64,000 bases of DNA, taken from a bacterium (lineage in GTDB: Bacteria; Zhuqueibacterota; QNDG01; JAGLOF01). The translations under genes and the position numbers were made by a program. This document shows, in pieces, positions 24,913 to 34,054 of this stretch. Location of the stretch: positions 187,503 through 251,502 of the forward strand of contig JAFGRY010000049.1 in the NCBI GenBank assembly GCA_016934955.1. The letters are read 5' to 3'. Under the pieces are notes generated by a model. The model did not search any database. It was not told the DNA's origin and saw only the letters and a list, made by a program, of their open reading frames with translations. Each line of letters begins with the position of its first letter. The first letter of the stretch is position 1.

Positions 24913-27597
24913 CTAGAGCGCGAGCTCGACATCCACGGTGGATGAAGACCGGTCGGTTCTGATATCGAATCCGCGATTTTTGAACATCGCGATCATGCGG
25001 TGATTGTCGGTGGTCGTCTGGGCATACATCCGTTTGACACCCCAATCCGCGGCAATGGCGATACAGGTGTCGGTGAGCAGGCTTCCCACCCCCCTGTCCT
25101 GCCAGCTGTCGGCGACCAGAACGGCATATTCAGCGGTATCATGATCCGGATCTGCGACGATCCGGCCGACGCCGATCAGGCGCCTGCGGCCGTTTTCTTC
25201 AATCTCCGCGACAATCGCGAGTTCCCGGTCATAGTCGATGTAGCAGTACCGGGTCGCCACTTCGTGTGACTTCCACTGGAAAAAATACCGGAAACGCATG
25301 TAGATCGATTCCCGGGAACAGCTGGCAAGCAGCTCCATCCATTCAGGTTCATCCTCGGGACGGATGGGCCGCAGCGTCACTTCGGTATCTCCCCCGACCC
25401 GGTGAGCGCTCACGAGTTCTTCCGGATAGGGTCTGAGGGCGAAATGGCTGTAGGGACGGGAATCATGATCCGTGCTGTATTCGCGGAGAAGCAGTCGGGC
25501 GTCGAGCGCGGTCACCCTGTCGGTTCCGACCAGGAGCGGATTGATATCGAGTTCCTGTATCTCCGGAAAATCGGCGGCAATGTAGGAGAGCCGAATCAGG
25601 GCCTCCACCAGGCTATCGACCGCCAGAGCGGGAGCGCCGCGATACCCCCGCAGCAGGGGCCATATGGTGAGGGATTCGAGCATTTGCCGGGCGAGACGTT
25701 CATTCAGAGGCGGAAATCCGATGGTGATATCGGAAAACAGTTCGGCGGTGGTGCCGCCGTAGCCGGCCATAATGGTAGTGCCGAACACCGGATCCTGCTT
25801 GATGCCCAGAATCATCTCTACACTGTCTCCGGCACTCACCATCTTCTGGACGGTTATCCCTCGTACCGCCGCTTCGGGCGCCTGTTCCCGCACCCTGGTG
25901 AGCATCGCTTTATAGGCCCGCCGAACAGCGGCACCGGAATCGACATCGAGGATAACCCCGCCGACATCGCTTTTATGGGAGATGTCGGGAGAATCGATTT
26001 TCAGGACCACGGGAAATCCCAGCTGTTCGGCGCAGGACACGGCGGCTTCGGCCGTGGAGGCGGGCAGGGGCATGGATGCGGGAATCCCGTACGCCTGCAG
26101 CAGTGTCTTGGATGCTTCTTCTGAGAGCATACCGGGACCGGCCGCGAACCGGTCCCTGAATCGCTCCCTGAGCGCTTTTCGGTCGAGGGAATGGGACAGC
26201 AGCATCGCTTTTGGTGTTTCATAGAGGCTCTTCAGGTTTCGCGCGTAGTTGACGAGTGTCATAAAACTGTTCACCGCCTCTTCCGGAGTGCTGTAGACGG
26301 CAACACCCGCGCCGGCGAGTATTCGCATTCCCTCCCGCATCCGGCTTCCTCCGATCCAGGCCGCCAGAAGCGGTTTTGTCCCCCCCTCTTTAAGCGCGGC
26401 GACGGCCCTAGCGATAAGCACCGGATCGGTCATGGCCTGGGGGGTGAGGATGACCAGTACTCCGTCAACGCCGGGATCATTCTGCACAACAGCGACCGCT
26501 TTGGCGATCCGTTTGGAACGGGCATCGCCCAGAACATCCACGGGATTACCGTGTGACCACATGGGAGGGAGTATCTCATTCAGGGCGGAAAGCGACGCGG
26601 CGGACAGTTCGGCAAGCTCACCGGAACGCTGGATGAGCGCATCCGCGGCCATGACACCGGGACCGCCGGCATTGGTGACGATACCGAGGCGCGGACCAGA
26701 GGGGATTTGCTGCCTGCCGATTAGTTCGGCGCAGTTGAAAATATCGCCGATATCGTAGACTCTGGCGATTCCGATCCGCCTGAAGGCGGCTTCGTAGACA
26801 TTGTCTGCCGAGACCAGTGCACCGGTGTGTGAGGCGGCGACTTCGGCGGAGCGGGGAAACCGCCCCGCTTTGTAAACGATGATCGGTTTTGAACGGGCAA
26901 ACGCCCTGGCCGCGGTCATGAATTCCCGGGCCCGGCTCACCGATTCGATGTAAAGAATGATGTATTTGGTGCTCTCATCCTCCCCCAGAAAATCGATGAT
27001 ATCGGCAAAGTCGACATCCATCGCGTTTCCGATGGAAATGAAATAGGAAAACCCTATCTTTTCATCCATGGCCCAGTCGAGCACCGAGGTGCAGAGAGCG
27101 CCGGACTGGCTGATGAAGGCGATGTGGCCGGCGTCGGGCATGCTGGCGGCGAAACTGGCGTTGAAACCGATACCGGGAGCGATGACACCGAGACAATTCG
27201 GGCCGAGCACCCGCATGCCGGGAAAACCCGCCGCGATGGTTTTTATCTCCAGTTCACGCTGCTTCCCCTCCTCTCCCGCCTCCTTGAATCCCGCCGACAT
27301 GATGATCACTCCCGGTATACCGTAGCGTCCGCAGGACTCGACGATATCCGGCACCTGCTGGGCCGGAGCGGTGACGATCGCCAGATCGGGCCGGTTCGGC
27401 AAATCTTCCAGTGAGGGATAACACTGTATGCCCATGACCGACTCGTGAAGCGGAGTCACCGGGTAGACGACGCCGCGAAACCCGCAGCTGACGAGATTGC
27501 TCAACACAATACCGCCGACGCTCTTGGGGTTGTTGGTGATCCCCAGAAGCGCGACTCTGCGGGGATTGAAGATTGCTGACAGATTCTGAACAGGCAC
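24913..27597 (-). CDS. acyl-CoA synthetase (NDP-forming)-like/GNAT acetyltransferase fusion, Pat/Pka type
   Basis: An 894-residue protein of the type that acetylates lysines of metabolic enzymes. Order: CoA-binding Rossmann domain (FNPRRVALLG), CoA-ligase domains with the His motif ASHTGALV, an ATP-grasp domain (LKIDSPDISHKSDVGGV), and a C-terminal GNAT domain with acetyl-CoA motif QDRGVGSLLTD. Because the ligase His is kept, residual acyl-CoA synthetase (ADP-forming) activity is possible. I place the start at a GTG (27597) with GGGAG six bases upstream; an ATG at 27678 lies upstream of the promoter and cannot be the start. It stands alone in its own unit. Confidence 0.9.
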   Translation of the reverse strand: MPVQNLSAIFNPRRVALLGITNNPKSVGGIVLSNLVSCGFRGVVYPVTPLHESVMGIQCYPSLEDLPNRPDLAIVTAPAQQVPDIVESCGRYGIPGVIIMSAGFKEAGEEGKQRELEIKTIAAGFPGMRVLGPNCLGVIAPGIGFNASFAASMPDAGHIAFISQSGALCTSVLDWAMDEKIGFSYFISIGNAMDVDFADIIDFLGEDESTKYIILYIESVSRAREFMTAARAFARSKPIIVYKAGRFPRSAEVAASHTGALVSADNVYEAAFRRIGIARVYDIGDIFNCAELIGRQQIPSGPRLGIVTNAGGPGVMAADALIQRSGELAELSAASLSALNEILPPMWSHGNPVDVLGDARSKRIAKAVAVVQNDPGVDGVLVILTPQAMTDPVLIARAVAALKEGGTKPLLAAWIGGSRMREGMRILAGAGVAVYSTPEEAVNSFMTLVNYARNLKSLYETPKAMLLSHSLDRKALRERFRDRFAAGPGMLSEEASKTLLQAYGIPASMPLPASTAEAAVSCAEQLGFPVVLKIDSPDISHKSDVGGVILDVDSGAAVRRAYKAMLTRVREQAPEAAVRGITVQKMVSAGDSVEMILGIKQDPVFGTTIMAGYGGTTAELFSDITIGFPPLNERLARQMLESLTIWPLLRGYRGAPALAVDSLVEALIRLSYIAADFPEIQELDINPLLVGTDRVTALDARLLLREYSTDHDSRPYSHFALRPYPEELVSAHRVGGDTEVTLRPIRPEDEPEWMELLASCSRESIYMRFRYFFQWKSHEVATRYCYIDYDRELAIVAEIEENGRRRLIGVGRIVADPDHDTAEYAVLVADSWQDRGVGSLLTDTCIAIAADWGVKRMYAQTTTDNHRMIAMFKNRGFDIRTDRSSSTVDVELAL

Positions 27598-27628
27598 GAC
27601 CGACTCCCTTACCGGTACTGGTGAGTAC

Positions 27629-27657
27629 AATATACGAAAATGGAGGTATGCTGCCAA
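27629..27657 (-). promoter_or_regulatory. promoter of the synthetase/acetyltransferase gene
   Basis: Minus-strand TTGGCA (27657-27652), 17 bases, TATATT (27634-27629) preceded by G. The start point near 27622 gives a leader of about 25 bases to the GTG at 27597. The rest of the 169-base gap to mtaB shows no terminator. Confidence 0.82.
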
Positions 27658-27766
27658 TAAAAAAGTTGCATTCAGCATTAAAAACCGCGGGGCTGGAACA
27701 GGAACGTGAGGTTCGTCCGGTTATGCCTGCAAGCCTTAAGGCCTCGGACAGATCGGAAACGGTACA

Positions 27767-29071
27767 TCAGGAGGAACCCGGCAGGCCGTACAGCTCCGAG
27801 GATCCGGCGGCAGTGATTTTCACCTTCGTCAGTTCGTTCGCCCTCCCGGCATCTGCGGGGATGCTCACTCTGACATACTCGGAAGAGAGTCCTGAAAGGA
27901 GTCCTTTACGTTTTTTGCCCTCCAGCAGCACTGAAACGGTACGATGAAGGTTCTTTTGGAGGAAAGCCGCCTGTTTCTCCTCTGCCAGCCCGCGTAAACG
28001 GGCAGCCCGCTCCTGCTTTATCCCCGGTGCGATCTGGTCCGGCAGGGAGGCCGCAGGAGTTCCGGGCCGTACCGAATAGGGGAACACATGCAGGTAGGTG
28101 AACGGCAGCTCCCTGACGAATCGTTCCGTTTCCAGCGCCTGCACTTCAGACTCTCCGGGAAATCCCGTTATCAGATCGGCTCCCAGTCCGAAAAAGCCGA
28201 GTCTCCGTTCCAGCCGCTCCACGACCCGCCTGATCGAATCGGTGGTATAGGAACGGTTCATTGTTCGAAGTATGGCATCGCACCCGCTCTGCAGCGACAG
28301 ATGCACGTGGGAGCAGACTCTCTCGTTTCCGGCTATGAATTCGATCACCTGATCGGTGCAGTCTGCGCCGTTGAGAGAACTGAGCCGGAACCGGCCGGTG
28401 TACGGGAGCGCCAGCAGGGACTCAAGCAGCAGGCTCAGCGAGGACGGCGGATGCATGTCTCTGCCGTAATCACCGATATGCACACCGGTGATGACGATTT
28501 CGCGGTATCCCCTGGAAGCGAGCTCCCCGACATCGGACAGGACGCGGGAAAGCGGCACACTGCGGCTGGGCCCTCTCGTGTAGGGTACGATGCAGTAGGC
28601 ACAGCGGTTGTCGCACCCTGTCTGTACTTTCACGGCCGCCCGCGTTTTATGGGAAAAGTCGCCTGCTCTGCTCAGCGCTCCGGCTGCGTTCTCCGGCGCA
28701 TCATCACCGATCCGGATGGTTCCGGGCTGCTTCCCCGGGCCGGCGAACACGTCGAACAGACTGTATTTCATGCGGTTATCGACGATATAATCGATGCCGC
28801 CGATGGCTGAAAGCCTTTCGTCATCGAGATGCGCGTAGCATCCCGTGAGAATCACGGTTGTCCGAGGGTTGGCACGGATCGCCTGCCGTATGTCTTTCAG
28901 GCATTTGGCGGCGCTGCGGGCAGTGACCACGCAGGTGTTGAGCACGTACACATCTGCCTCGAGAATATCATCGGTTACCTGGTATCCCCGCTCCCGGAAT
29001 GAGGCGGACATCGCGGCGGTTTCGGCCTGATTCAGCCTGCATCCGTATGTTTTAAAGAGTACGTTCGGCAT
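27767..29071 (-). CDS. mtaB: tRNA t6A37 methylthiotransferase MtaB
   Basis: Radical-SAM enzyme that adds a methylthio group to t6A at position 37 of ANN-decoding tRNAs. The 434-residue protein has the N-terminal methylthiotransferase domain (FKTYGCRLNQAET, VLNTCVVT, LTGCYAH), the radical-SAM cluster motif CDNRCAYCIVPYTRG and a C-terminal TRAM-like domain. The CRLNQ form and lack of MiaB features favour MtaB over MiaB or RimO. The ATG comes directly after the T-tract of the rpsA terminator, with no Shine-Dalgarno sequence and no recognisable promoter of its own. Confidence 0.93.
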   Translation of the reverse strand: MPNVLFKTYGCRLNQAETAAMSASFRERGYQVTDDILEADVYVLNTCVVTARSAAKCLKDIRQAIRANPRTTVILTGCYAHLDDERLSAIGGIDYIVDNRMKYSLFDVFAGPGKQPGTIRIGDDAPENAAGALSRAGDFSHKTRAAVKVQTGCDNRCAYCIVPYTRGPSRSVPLSRVLSDVGELASRGYREIVITGVHIGDYGRDMHPPSSLSLLLESLLALPYTGRFRLSSLNGADCTDQVIEFIAGNERVCSHVHLSLQSGCDAILRTMNRSYTTDSIRRVVERLERRLGFFGLGADLITGFPGESEVQALETERFVRELPFTYLHVFPYSVRPGTPAASLPDQIAPGIKQERAARLRGLAEEKQAAFLQKNLHRTVSVLLEGKKRKGLLSGLSSEYVRVSIPADAGRANELTKVKITAAGSSELYGLPGSS

Positions 29072-29074
29072 AAT

Positions 29075-29109
29075 AAAAAGAGCCGGGTTATCCTGGATAA
29101 CCCGGCTCT
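29075..29109 (-). terminator. Rho-independent terminator of the rpsA unit
   Basis: A perfect 14-base-pair stem (29109-29096 pairing with 29092-29079, arms beginning AGAGCCGGGTTAT) closes a 3-base loop and is followed on the minus strand by a run of T. It lies 22 bases after the rpsA stop and ends 4 bases before the mtaB start codon. Confidence 0.93.
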
Positions 29110-29131
29110 CAGCGGTCAGGTAATCCTGCTC

Positions 29132-31033
29132 CTACTTTTCTTCAGCGGGTTCATCGTCCGCGGCTTCCGCGGTCCCTTCTCCGCCGTCATCCGAAAGACC
29201 GGCGATTTCGCCAAGTGTGGGAGCCGGTGTTTCTTCCTTCATATACTTTTTCATATCCGCTTCTTCACCGGCCTTTTCTTTCCCGGCTTTACCGTCAGCG
29301 ACTTTCTTGTGGGAAAGAACGATCCTCTTGTTCTCTCTGTCGAACTCGAGAATAACCAGCTCGAGTTCATCGCCCTCTTTCAGCGCGGATTTTTCCTTGG
29401 CCGAGTCGGGCATCTGTGAGAGCGGAACGAACCCCTCAAGCTGGTCTTCCAGTTCCACGATAATGCCCTTGTCAACAAACCGGCTGATTTTCGGGTGAAC
29501 GATAGTCCCTTCCTTCAGCGTATCTTCGTACGACGGCCAGGGATCTTCGCTCAGCTGTTTCAGGCCGAGGGAGATTCTGCGGTCTTCCTTGTTGATTTCG
29601 AGGACGACCACCTCGATCTCTTCGCCTTTCTTCAGTATCTCGGTGGGGTGCTTGACCTTTTTCGTCCAGGAGAGATCCGAAATATGGACGAGTCCGTCGA
29701 TCCCTTCCTCCATTTCGACGAAAGCGCCGAAATTGGTCATATTGCGGACGATTCCCTTGATGGTCGACCCGATCGGGTACCGTGTATCGATGTCCTCCCA
29801 GGGATCGGGGGTGAGCTGTTTGATGCCGAGGGAAATTCTTTTCCGCTCTTTATCAACATTGAGCACTTTGACATCGATGATATCCCCCACATTGACAATC
29901 TTCGAGGGATGGATACCGTGATGGATCCAGGACATTTCCGATACATGCACCAGACCTTCAACGCCCCGCTCCAGCTCGACGAAGGCGCCGTAATCGGCGA
30001 TGGAAACGACCTTGCCTTCCACAACCGCTCCTTCGGGATATTTTTCTTCAATACTTTCCCAGGGATGGGGCTGCAGCTGTTTGTACCCGAGGGAAATGCG
30101 GTCTTTGGCGTCATTGAAATCGAGAACGACGACCTTGATTTCCTGATCGAGTTTAACTACTGAAGATGGATGGTTTATACGGCCCCAGGACAGATCGTTG
30201 ATATGGAGCAGGCCGTCAACGCCGCCAAGATCGACAAAGACGCCGAAATCGGTGATGTTTTTAACGGTTCCTTCCAGAATCTGCCCTTTCTCGAGATTCT
30301 CAAGTACCTTGCCACGCTGTTCGGCCATCGATTCTTCCAGGAGCACCCGCCTGGACACGACGATGTTTTTACGCAGACGATTTACTTTCACGACTTTAAA
30401 CGTGAATGTTTTTCCGATAAGCGAATCGAAATCGCGAATCGGTTTGACATCTATCTGAGAACCGGGAAGAAACGCGTCGACGCCCATGAGGTCAACGACC
30501 ATCCCTCCCTTTATTCTGCGCACACAGGTTCCTTCAATGACACCGTCCTGCTCATAGACATCGACTACCCTGTCCCACAAGCGGATAAAATTCGCTTTTC
30601 GTTTTGAAAGCCCGAGCTGGCCGTCTCCATCTTCCAATGTATCAAGAAAAACTTCGACTTCTTCACCAATTTTGACATTTTCAATGCCGCCGAATTCTTC
30701 AAGAGGCACACTGCCTTCGGATTTGAATCCGATATCGATCATCACATCCTGGTTGTTGACCGCCAGAATGCGACCGAGAACGATTTCACCTTCTTTGATA
30801 TCGCTCAGTGTCCTGTCATAGAGTTCGGCAAAACGCTGAAATTCGGTTTCCGAGTATTCAGACTCCTCAAGCTCAAGGTCTTCGACCGGGACCGGCTGTG
30901 CTTTTTCAGTCTTTTTGTCCTTTGGGGACTCCTTCTCGGGAACCGCCTGGTCTGTATCACCTCCTTTCACGGGTGTTTCCGGATTTTCGGTATCCGTCAT
31001 ACCGTTTTTTTCTGGCTTTTCCAGATCCGCCAT
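29132..31033 (-). CDS. rpsA: 30S ribosomal protein S1
   Basis: Binds mRNA on the 30S subunit and helps initiate translation. The 633-residue protein has an acidic N-terminal extension of about 75 residues, then six S1 RNA-binding domains beginning near GEIVLGRILAV, GVIEGTCVRRI, GQILEGTVKNI, GAVVEGKVVSI, GSTIKGIVRNM and GTIVHPKISRF, and an acidic tail. The ATG at 31033 is backed by a very strong AAAGGAGG nine bases upstream, within the ispH gene, so the two genes overlap by 37 bases. The terminator at 29075-29109 follows. Confidence 0.96.
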   Translation of the reverse strand: MADLEKPEKNGMTDTENPETPVKGGDTDQAVPEKESPKDKKTEKAQPVPVEDLELEESEYSETEFQRFAELYDRTLSDIKEGEIVLGRILAVNNQDVMIDIGFKSEGSVPLEEFGGIENVKIGEEVEVFLDTLEDGDGQLGLSKRKANFIRLWDRVVDVYEQDGVIEGTCVRRIKGGMVVDLMGVDAFLPGSQIDVKPIRDFDSLIGKTFTFKVVKVNRLRKNIVVSRRVLLEESMAEQRGKVLENLEKGQILEGTVKNITDFGVFVDLGGVDGLLHINDLSWGRINHPSSVVKLDQEIKVVVLDFNDAKDRISLGYKQLQPHPWESIEEKYPEGAVVEGKVVSIADYGAFVELERGVEGLVHVSEMSWIHHGIHPSKIVNVGDIIDVKVLNVDKERKRISLGIKQLTPDPWEDIDTRYPIGSTIKGIVRNMTNFGAFVEMEEGIDGLVHISDLSWTKKVKHPTEILKKGEEIEVVVLEINKEDRRISLGLKQLSEDPWPSYEDTLKEGTIVHPKISRFVDKGIIVELEDQLEGFVPLSQMPDSAKEKSALKEGDELELVILEFDRENKRIVLSHKKVADGKAGKEKAGEEADMKKYMKEETPAPTLGEIAGLSDDGGEGTAEAADDEPAEEK

Positions 31034-31944
31034 GTACGTTTTCCTCCTTTTCTATTATTTAACCCTTTCGGGTTATTTACTATATTTTCAATAAAATCGT
31101 GCATCTCCTCGAGCTGCCAGCTCGGGGTTGACGCGGCCCCGGTAATACCGATTGATGACGCTCCCCCTAACCACGCGGGATCGACATCTTCCGGGGAAGC
31201 GACTTTATAGGACCGCCGGTTCACGTTCATCAGCTGCTCATACAGAAGCCGGCAATTGGACGATTTCTTTCCGCCGACAAGCAGCACCACATCGTGCCGC
31301 TGTCCGAAATCGCGCATATCCTCCAACCTGTTGGTGATGAACCGGCAGGTCGTGTCGATGATCTTGACGCCGGGGATACGGTTTCTGGCCGCTTCGGTGA
31401 TCTCGGCAAAGGAGGCGGGATCGATAGTCGTTTGCGCTATCAGTAGCGTACGGTTTTCAATCTCCAGAGTTTCAATATCCCCCGGACCGCTGACGACGAT
31501 TCCCGTGCCCATGGAAGCGTCCAGCAGCCCCACTACTTCCGCATGTCCCGGTTTGCCCGCAATCAGAATGCGATAGGCTTCCCTGGCATGTTCCCTGACG
31601 ATTTTCTGGGACCGCTTGACGATGGAGCAGGTGGCGTCGTAGACCTTCATTCCCGCATCCTTGGCGAGCCCGATGAGTTCGGCCGGTTCTCCGTGGCAGC
31701 GAATGAGAAATCCGGTCTGTTTCAGCTTCACTTTCGGATCGAGACCGAGAATGAAGGCCGGCTGAATGATCTTCAGCCCCAGCTTCACCAGGCGGGCGAC
31801 TTCCCGTTCGTTGTGGATAAGCTGGCCCACGGTGTAGAGCTGCTTCACTTTGCCCAACGCGTCGACAGTGAGCAAAACGCCGTCAGCCACCCCGGGGCAG
31901 GCCTTCGCTTTAGGGTCGATCTGAATCCGCACAGGGTCTTTCAC
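30997..31944 (-). CDS. ispH: 4-hydroxy-3-methylbut-2-enyl diphosphate reductase
   Basis: Iron-sulfur enzyme that makes IPP and DMAPP in the MEP isoprenoid pathway. The 315-residue protein has three cluster cysteines (KACPGVADG, YDATCSIV, IDTTCRFI), GQLIHNERE, HAEVVGLLD, AQTTID, KKSSNCRLLYE and ITGAASTPSWQ. The first motif reads ACPGV where GFCAGV is usual, marking a divergent subgroup. Start is a GTG at 31944. The order cmk-ispH-rpsA occurs in many bacteria and supports the call; the end overlaps rpsA. Confidence 0.93.
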   Translation of the reverse strand: MKDPVRIQIDPKAKACPGVADGVLLTVDALGKVKQLYTVGQLIHNEREVARLVKLGLKIIQPAFILGLDPKVKLKQTGFLIRCHGEPAELIGLAKDAGMKVYDATCSIVKRSQKIVREHAREAYRILIAGKPGHAEVVGLLDASMGTGIVVSGPGDIETLEIENRTLLIAQTTIDPASFAEITEAARNRIPGVKIIDTTCRFITNRLEDMRDFGQRHDVVLLVGGKKSSNCRLLYEQLMNVNRRSYKVASPEDVDPAWLGGASSIGITGAASTPSWQLEEMHDFIENIVNNPKGLNNRKGGKRTWRIWKSQKKTV

Positions 31945-31954
31945 AAGAGAATCG

Positions 31955-32647
31955 CTAGCAGCCAGAGTCGCGTTCCTTTAATTTGATCTGTTCCGTGACA
32001 AATTTAACCTGTTCAGCGATTGACATCCGTGTCGTATCGATGTCACACGCATCTTCAGCCCTCTTCAGGGGACTGTTGCTTCGCTGACTGTCCCGTGCAT
32101 CTCTGCGGACGATGTCGTCTCTGATCTCGTCAAGGGGCCGCTCGATGCCCCGCCCGGCCAGTTCACGTTTGCGCCGCAGCGCCCTCTCCTCGACGGTTGC
32201 CTGCATATAAAATTTCAAAAATGCATCCGGGAACACCACGGTTCCCATATCCCTTCCTTCGGCAACGAGGTCGCCGCGCTCTCCGGCTGTACGCTGCAGC
32301 GCCACCATGAGTTCGCGGACTCTCGGAACTTCGCAGACAGGACCGACCGCCCTGTCAACGTCCGCGGTGCGAATGTCGTGGGTGACGTCCTGTCCATCGA
32401 GAATCACCCGGGTGCCCCGGGAATCAGGTATGAGGCGTATATCGGCTTCTTCAGCGGCACGGGCGATACCGGCGGTATCTTCCAGCGACATTCCCGCCCG
32501 CAGCACTTTCAGGGCGACCGACCGGTACATGGCGCCCGTATCGAGATATATCCAGCCCAGTTTCTCGGCTACCAGCCGGGCGGTAGTGCTTTTACCCGAC
32601 GCGGCAGGACCGTCGATGGTCACTGTTTTGTAGTAGTGCGTCTTCAT
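31955..32647 (-). CDS. cmk: cytidylate kinase
   Basis: Phosphorylates CMP and dCMP. The 230-residue product begins with the P-loop TIDGPAASGKST, followed by YLDTGAMYRSVA, VAEGRDMGTVVFPDA and the lid region RDARDSQRSNSPLK. I use the ATG at 32647, which overlaps the rluB stop (ATGA) and gives the family N-terminus; a longer frame to 32722 would lie within rluB. Confidence 0.96.
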   Translation of the reverse strand: MKTHYYKTVTIDGPAASGKSTTARLVAEKLGWIYLDTGAMYRSVALKVLRAGMSLEDTAGIARAAEEADIRLIPDSRGTRVILDGQDVTHDIRTADVDRAVGPVCEVPRVRELMVALQRTAGERGDLVAEGRDMGTVVFPDAFLKFYMQATVEERALRRKRELAGRGIERPLDEIRDDIVRRDARDSQRSNSPLKRAEDACDIDTTRMSIAEQVKFVTEQIKLKERDSGC

Positions 32648-33378
32648 TGGCCGCTCAAGCCGTTCTCGAGCCCCGCACTGCGGTACAGCCGGGATACCTC
32701 GCGCACGCTCAGTGGCCGCCACTCTCCGGGTGCGAGCCCCTCCAGTGTCAGGTCGGCAAACCGTGTCCGCACCAGTGCGCGCACCGGGTGCCCGGTAGCC
32801 CTGAGCATTTTCCTGACCTGATGCTTTCTCCCCTCATGTATTTCCAGCGTCACCACCGTTCCGGTACCTGTTTTCCGTATCTGCACCACTGTGCCGGAAA
32901 CGGTGATTCCGGGTTCGATCGGCACACCGGCGGCAAGCCTGTCCGCGTCTTGCACGCTGAAATCGCCGTCCACCCTCGCTTCATAGCGCTTGCAGATCTC
33001 AAACTTCGGATGCGCCAGCCTGTAGGCAAGCGGACCGTCATTCGTCAGCAGCAGCACTCCGGTGGTGTTGTAATCGAGCCTGCCGACGGGATACACGCGC
33101 TGCCGCACCTTCACGAGATCGATCACTGTCGCTCTGCCGCGTTCGTCCCGCACGGTCGTGAGCGTCTTCACCGGTTTGTGAAGCAGAATATAGACATATT
33201 TCCGCTCAATATCAAGCCTCTTCCCGTCAAGCCGGACAATATCGCGATCGGGATCGACACGCAGTTCCGGCCGGGTGGCGGGAACGCCGTTTACCGTGAC
33301 CCTGTTGTTTTGAATGAACGTGACCGCGCCCCTGCGGGACGCGGCGCCGCAATGGGCGATATATTTATTCAGCTGCAT
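32644..33378 (-). CDS. rluB: 23S rRNA pseudouridine synthase, RluB/RsuA family
   Basis: Converts a uridine of rRNA to pseudouridine. The 244-residue protein has an N-terminal S4 RNA-binding domain (LNKYIAHCGAASRRGA) and the RsuA-type catalytic domain with PVGRLDYNTTGVLLLTNDG (catalytic Asp) and the C-terminal HEGRKHQVRKML. The scpA-scpB-rluB-cmk order is the common arrangement for RluB; the exact target uridine is inferred from that. Confidence 0.92.
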   Translation of the reverse strand: MQLNKYIAHCGAASRRGAVTFIQNNRVTVNGVPATRPELRVDPDRDIVRLDGKRLDIERKYVYILLHKPVKTLTTVRDERGRATVIDLVKVRQRVYPVGRLDYNTTGVLLLTNDGPLAYRLAHPKFEICKRYEARVDGDFSVQDADRLAAGVPIEPGITVSGTVVQIRKTGTGTVVTLEIHEGRKHQVRKMLRATGHPVRALVRTRFADLTLEGLAPGEWRPLSVREVSRLYRSAGLENGLSGQ

Positions 33379-34054
33379 CGCCTCCGGCGGCGGGCTGTTC
33401 CGCCGCTTCCGCCGGTTCCGGCTCTTCCTGGGTCGGGGCGCCGGTCAGTTTCGCCCTGAGATCATCATCGATAGGGATTCCCGAATCTTCGTCTCCGGCA
33501 GGCGCGACCGCGTCTTCCTTCAGCATCTCCTCTATTTCCCTCGGCTTCGGGAGATCATCGATGGAGTTGATTCCGAAATACCGGAGAAACTCTTTGGTTG
33601 TCTTGTAGAGCAGCGGCCTGCCGGGCCCTTCGTCGCGTCCGCCGATGGAGATCAGTTTCCGTTCCAGCAGTGTCTTTACAACGCCATCACAATTCACCCC
33701 GCGAATGACGGAAATATCGGTTTTGGAAACCGGCTGCTTAAAAGCGATCACCGACAGCGTTTCCAGCGCGGCCTGGGACAGGCGGGCCTTGTTTTTCTTC
33801 ACGTAGAGCCGCTTTATCCACTGGGCGTACGATTCCCGTGTCACCATCTGGTAGCCGCCCGCTACTTCAATGATATGAAAGGAACGGTTCTGCTGCGAAT
33901 ACTCATGATTCAGTTCAGTAACACATTTTTTTACCTGGGCGACGGTGGTGTCCTCCACGGTAGCCCTGACCTGTTCTGCGGTGATCGGCTCGTCCGAGGC
34001 GAAAATGACCGCTTCAACGATCTGGTTCAGATGTTCAAAACTTTTCTTACTCAC
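33365..34054 (-). CDS. scpB: segregation and condensation protein B
   Basis: Winged-helix partner of the SMC-ScpA condensin that organises and segregates chromosomes. The 229-residue protein shows the ScpB pattern VEAVIFASDEPITAEQV, EVAGGYQMVTR, LSQAALETLSVIAFKQP and GRDEGPGRPLLYKTTKEFL. An acidic, low-complexity tail of about 50 residues follows the conserved domain. It overlaps scpA upstream by eight bases and rluB downstream by 14. Confidence 0.95.
   Translation of the reverse strand: MSKKSFEHLNQIVEAVIFASDEPITAEQVRATVEDTTVAQVKKCVTELNHEYSQQNRSFHIIEVAGGYQMVTRESYAQWIKRLYVKKNKARLSQAALETLSVIAFKQPVSKTDISVIRGVNCDGVVKTLLERKLISIGGRDEGPGRPLLYKTTKEFLRYFGINSIDDLPKPREIEEMLKEDAVAPAGDEDSGIPIDDDLRAKLTGAPTQEEPEPAEAAEQPAAGGDAAE

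Noticed and set aside
27598..27678. Longer N-terminus of the synthetase/GNAT protein from an ATG at 27678
   Set aside because: That ATG is upstream of the predicted -35/-10 promoter; the GTG at 27597 has a good ribosome-binding site and fits the family start.
30997..31000. rpsA start in an ATGA overlap with ispH (second Met of S1)
   Set aside because: The first ATG at 31033 has a near-perfect AAAGGAGG, while the inner ATG has none.
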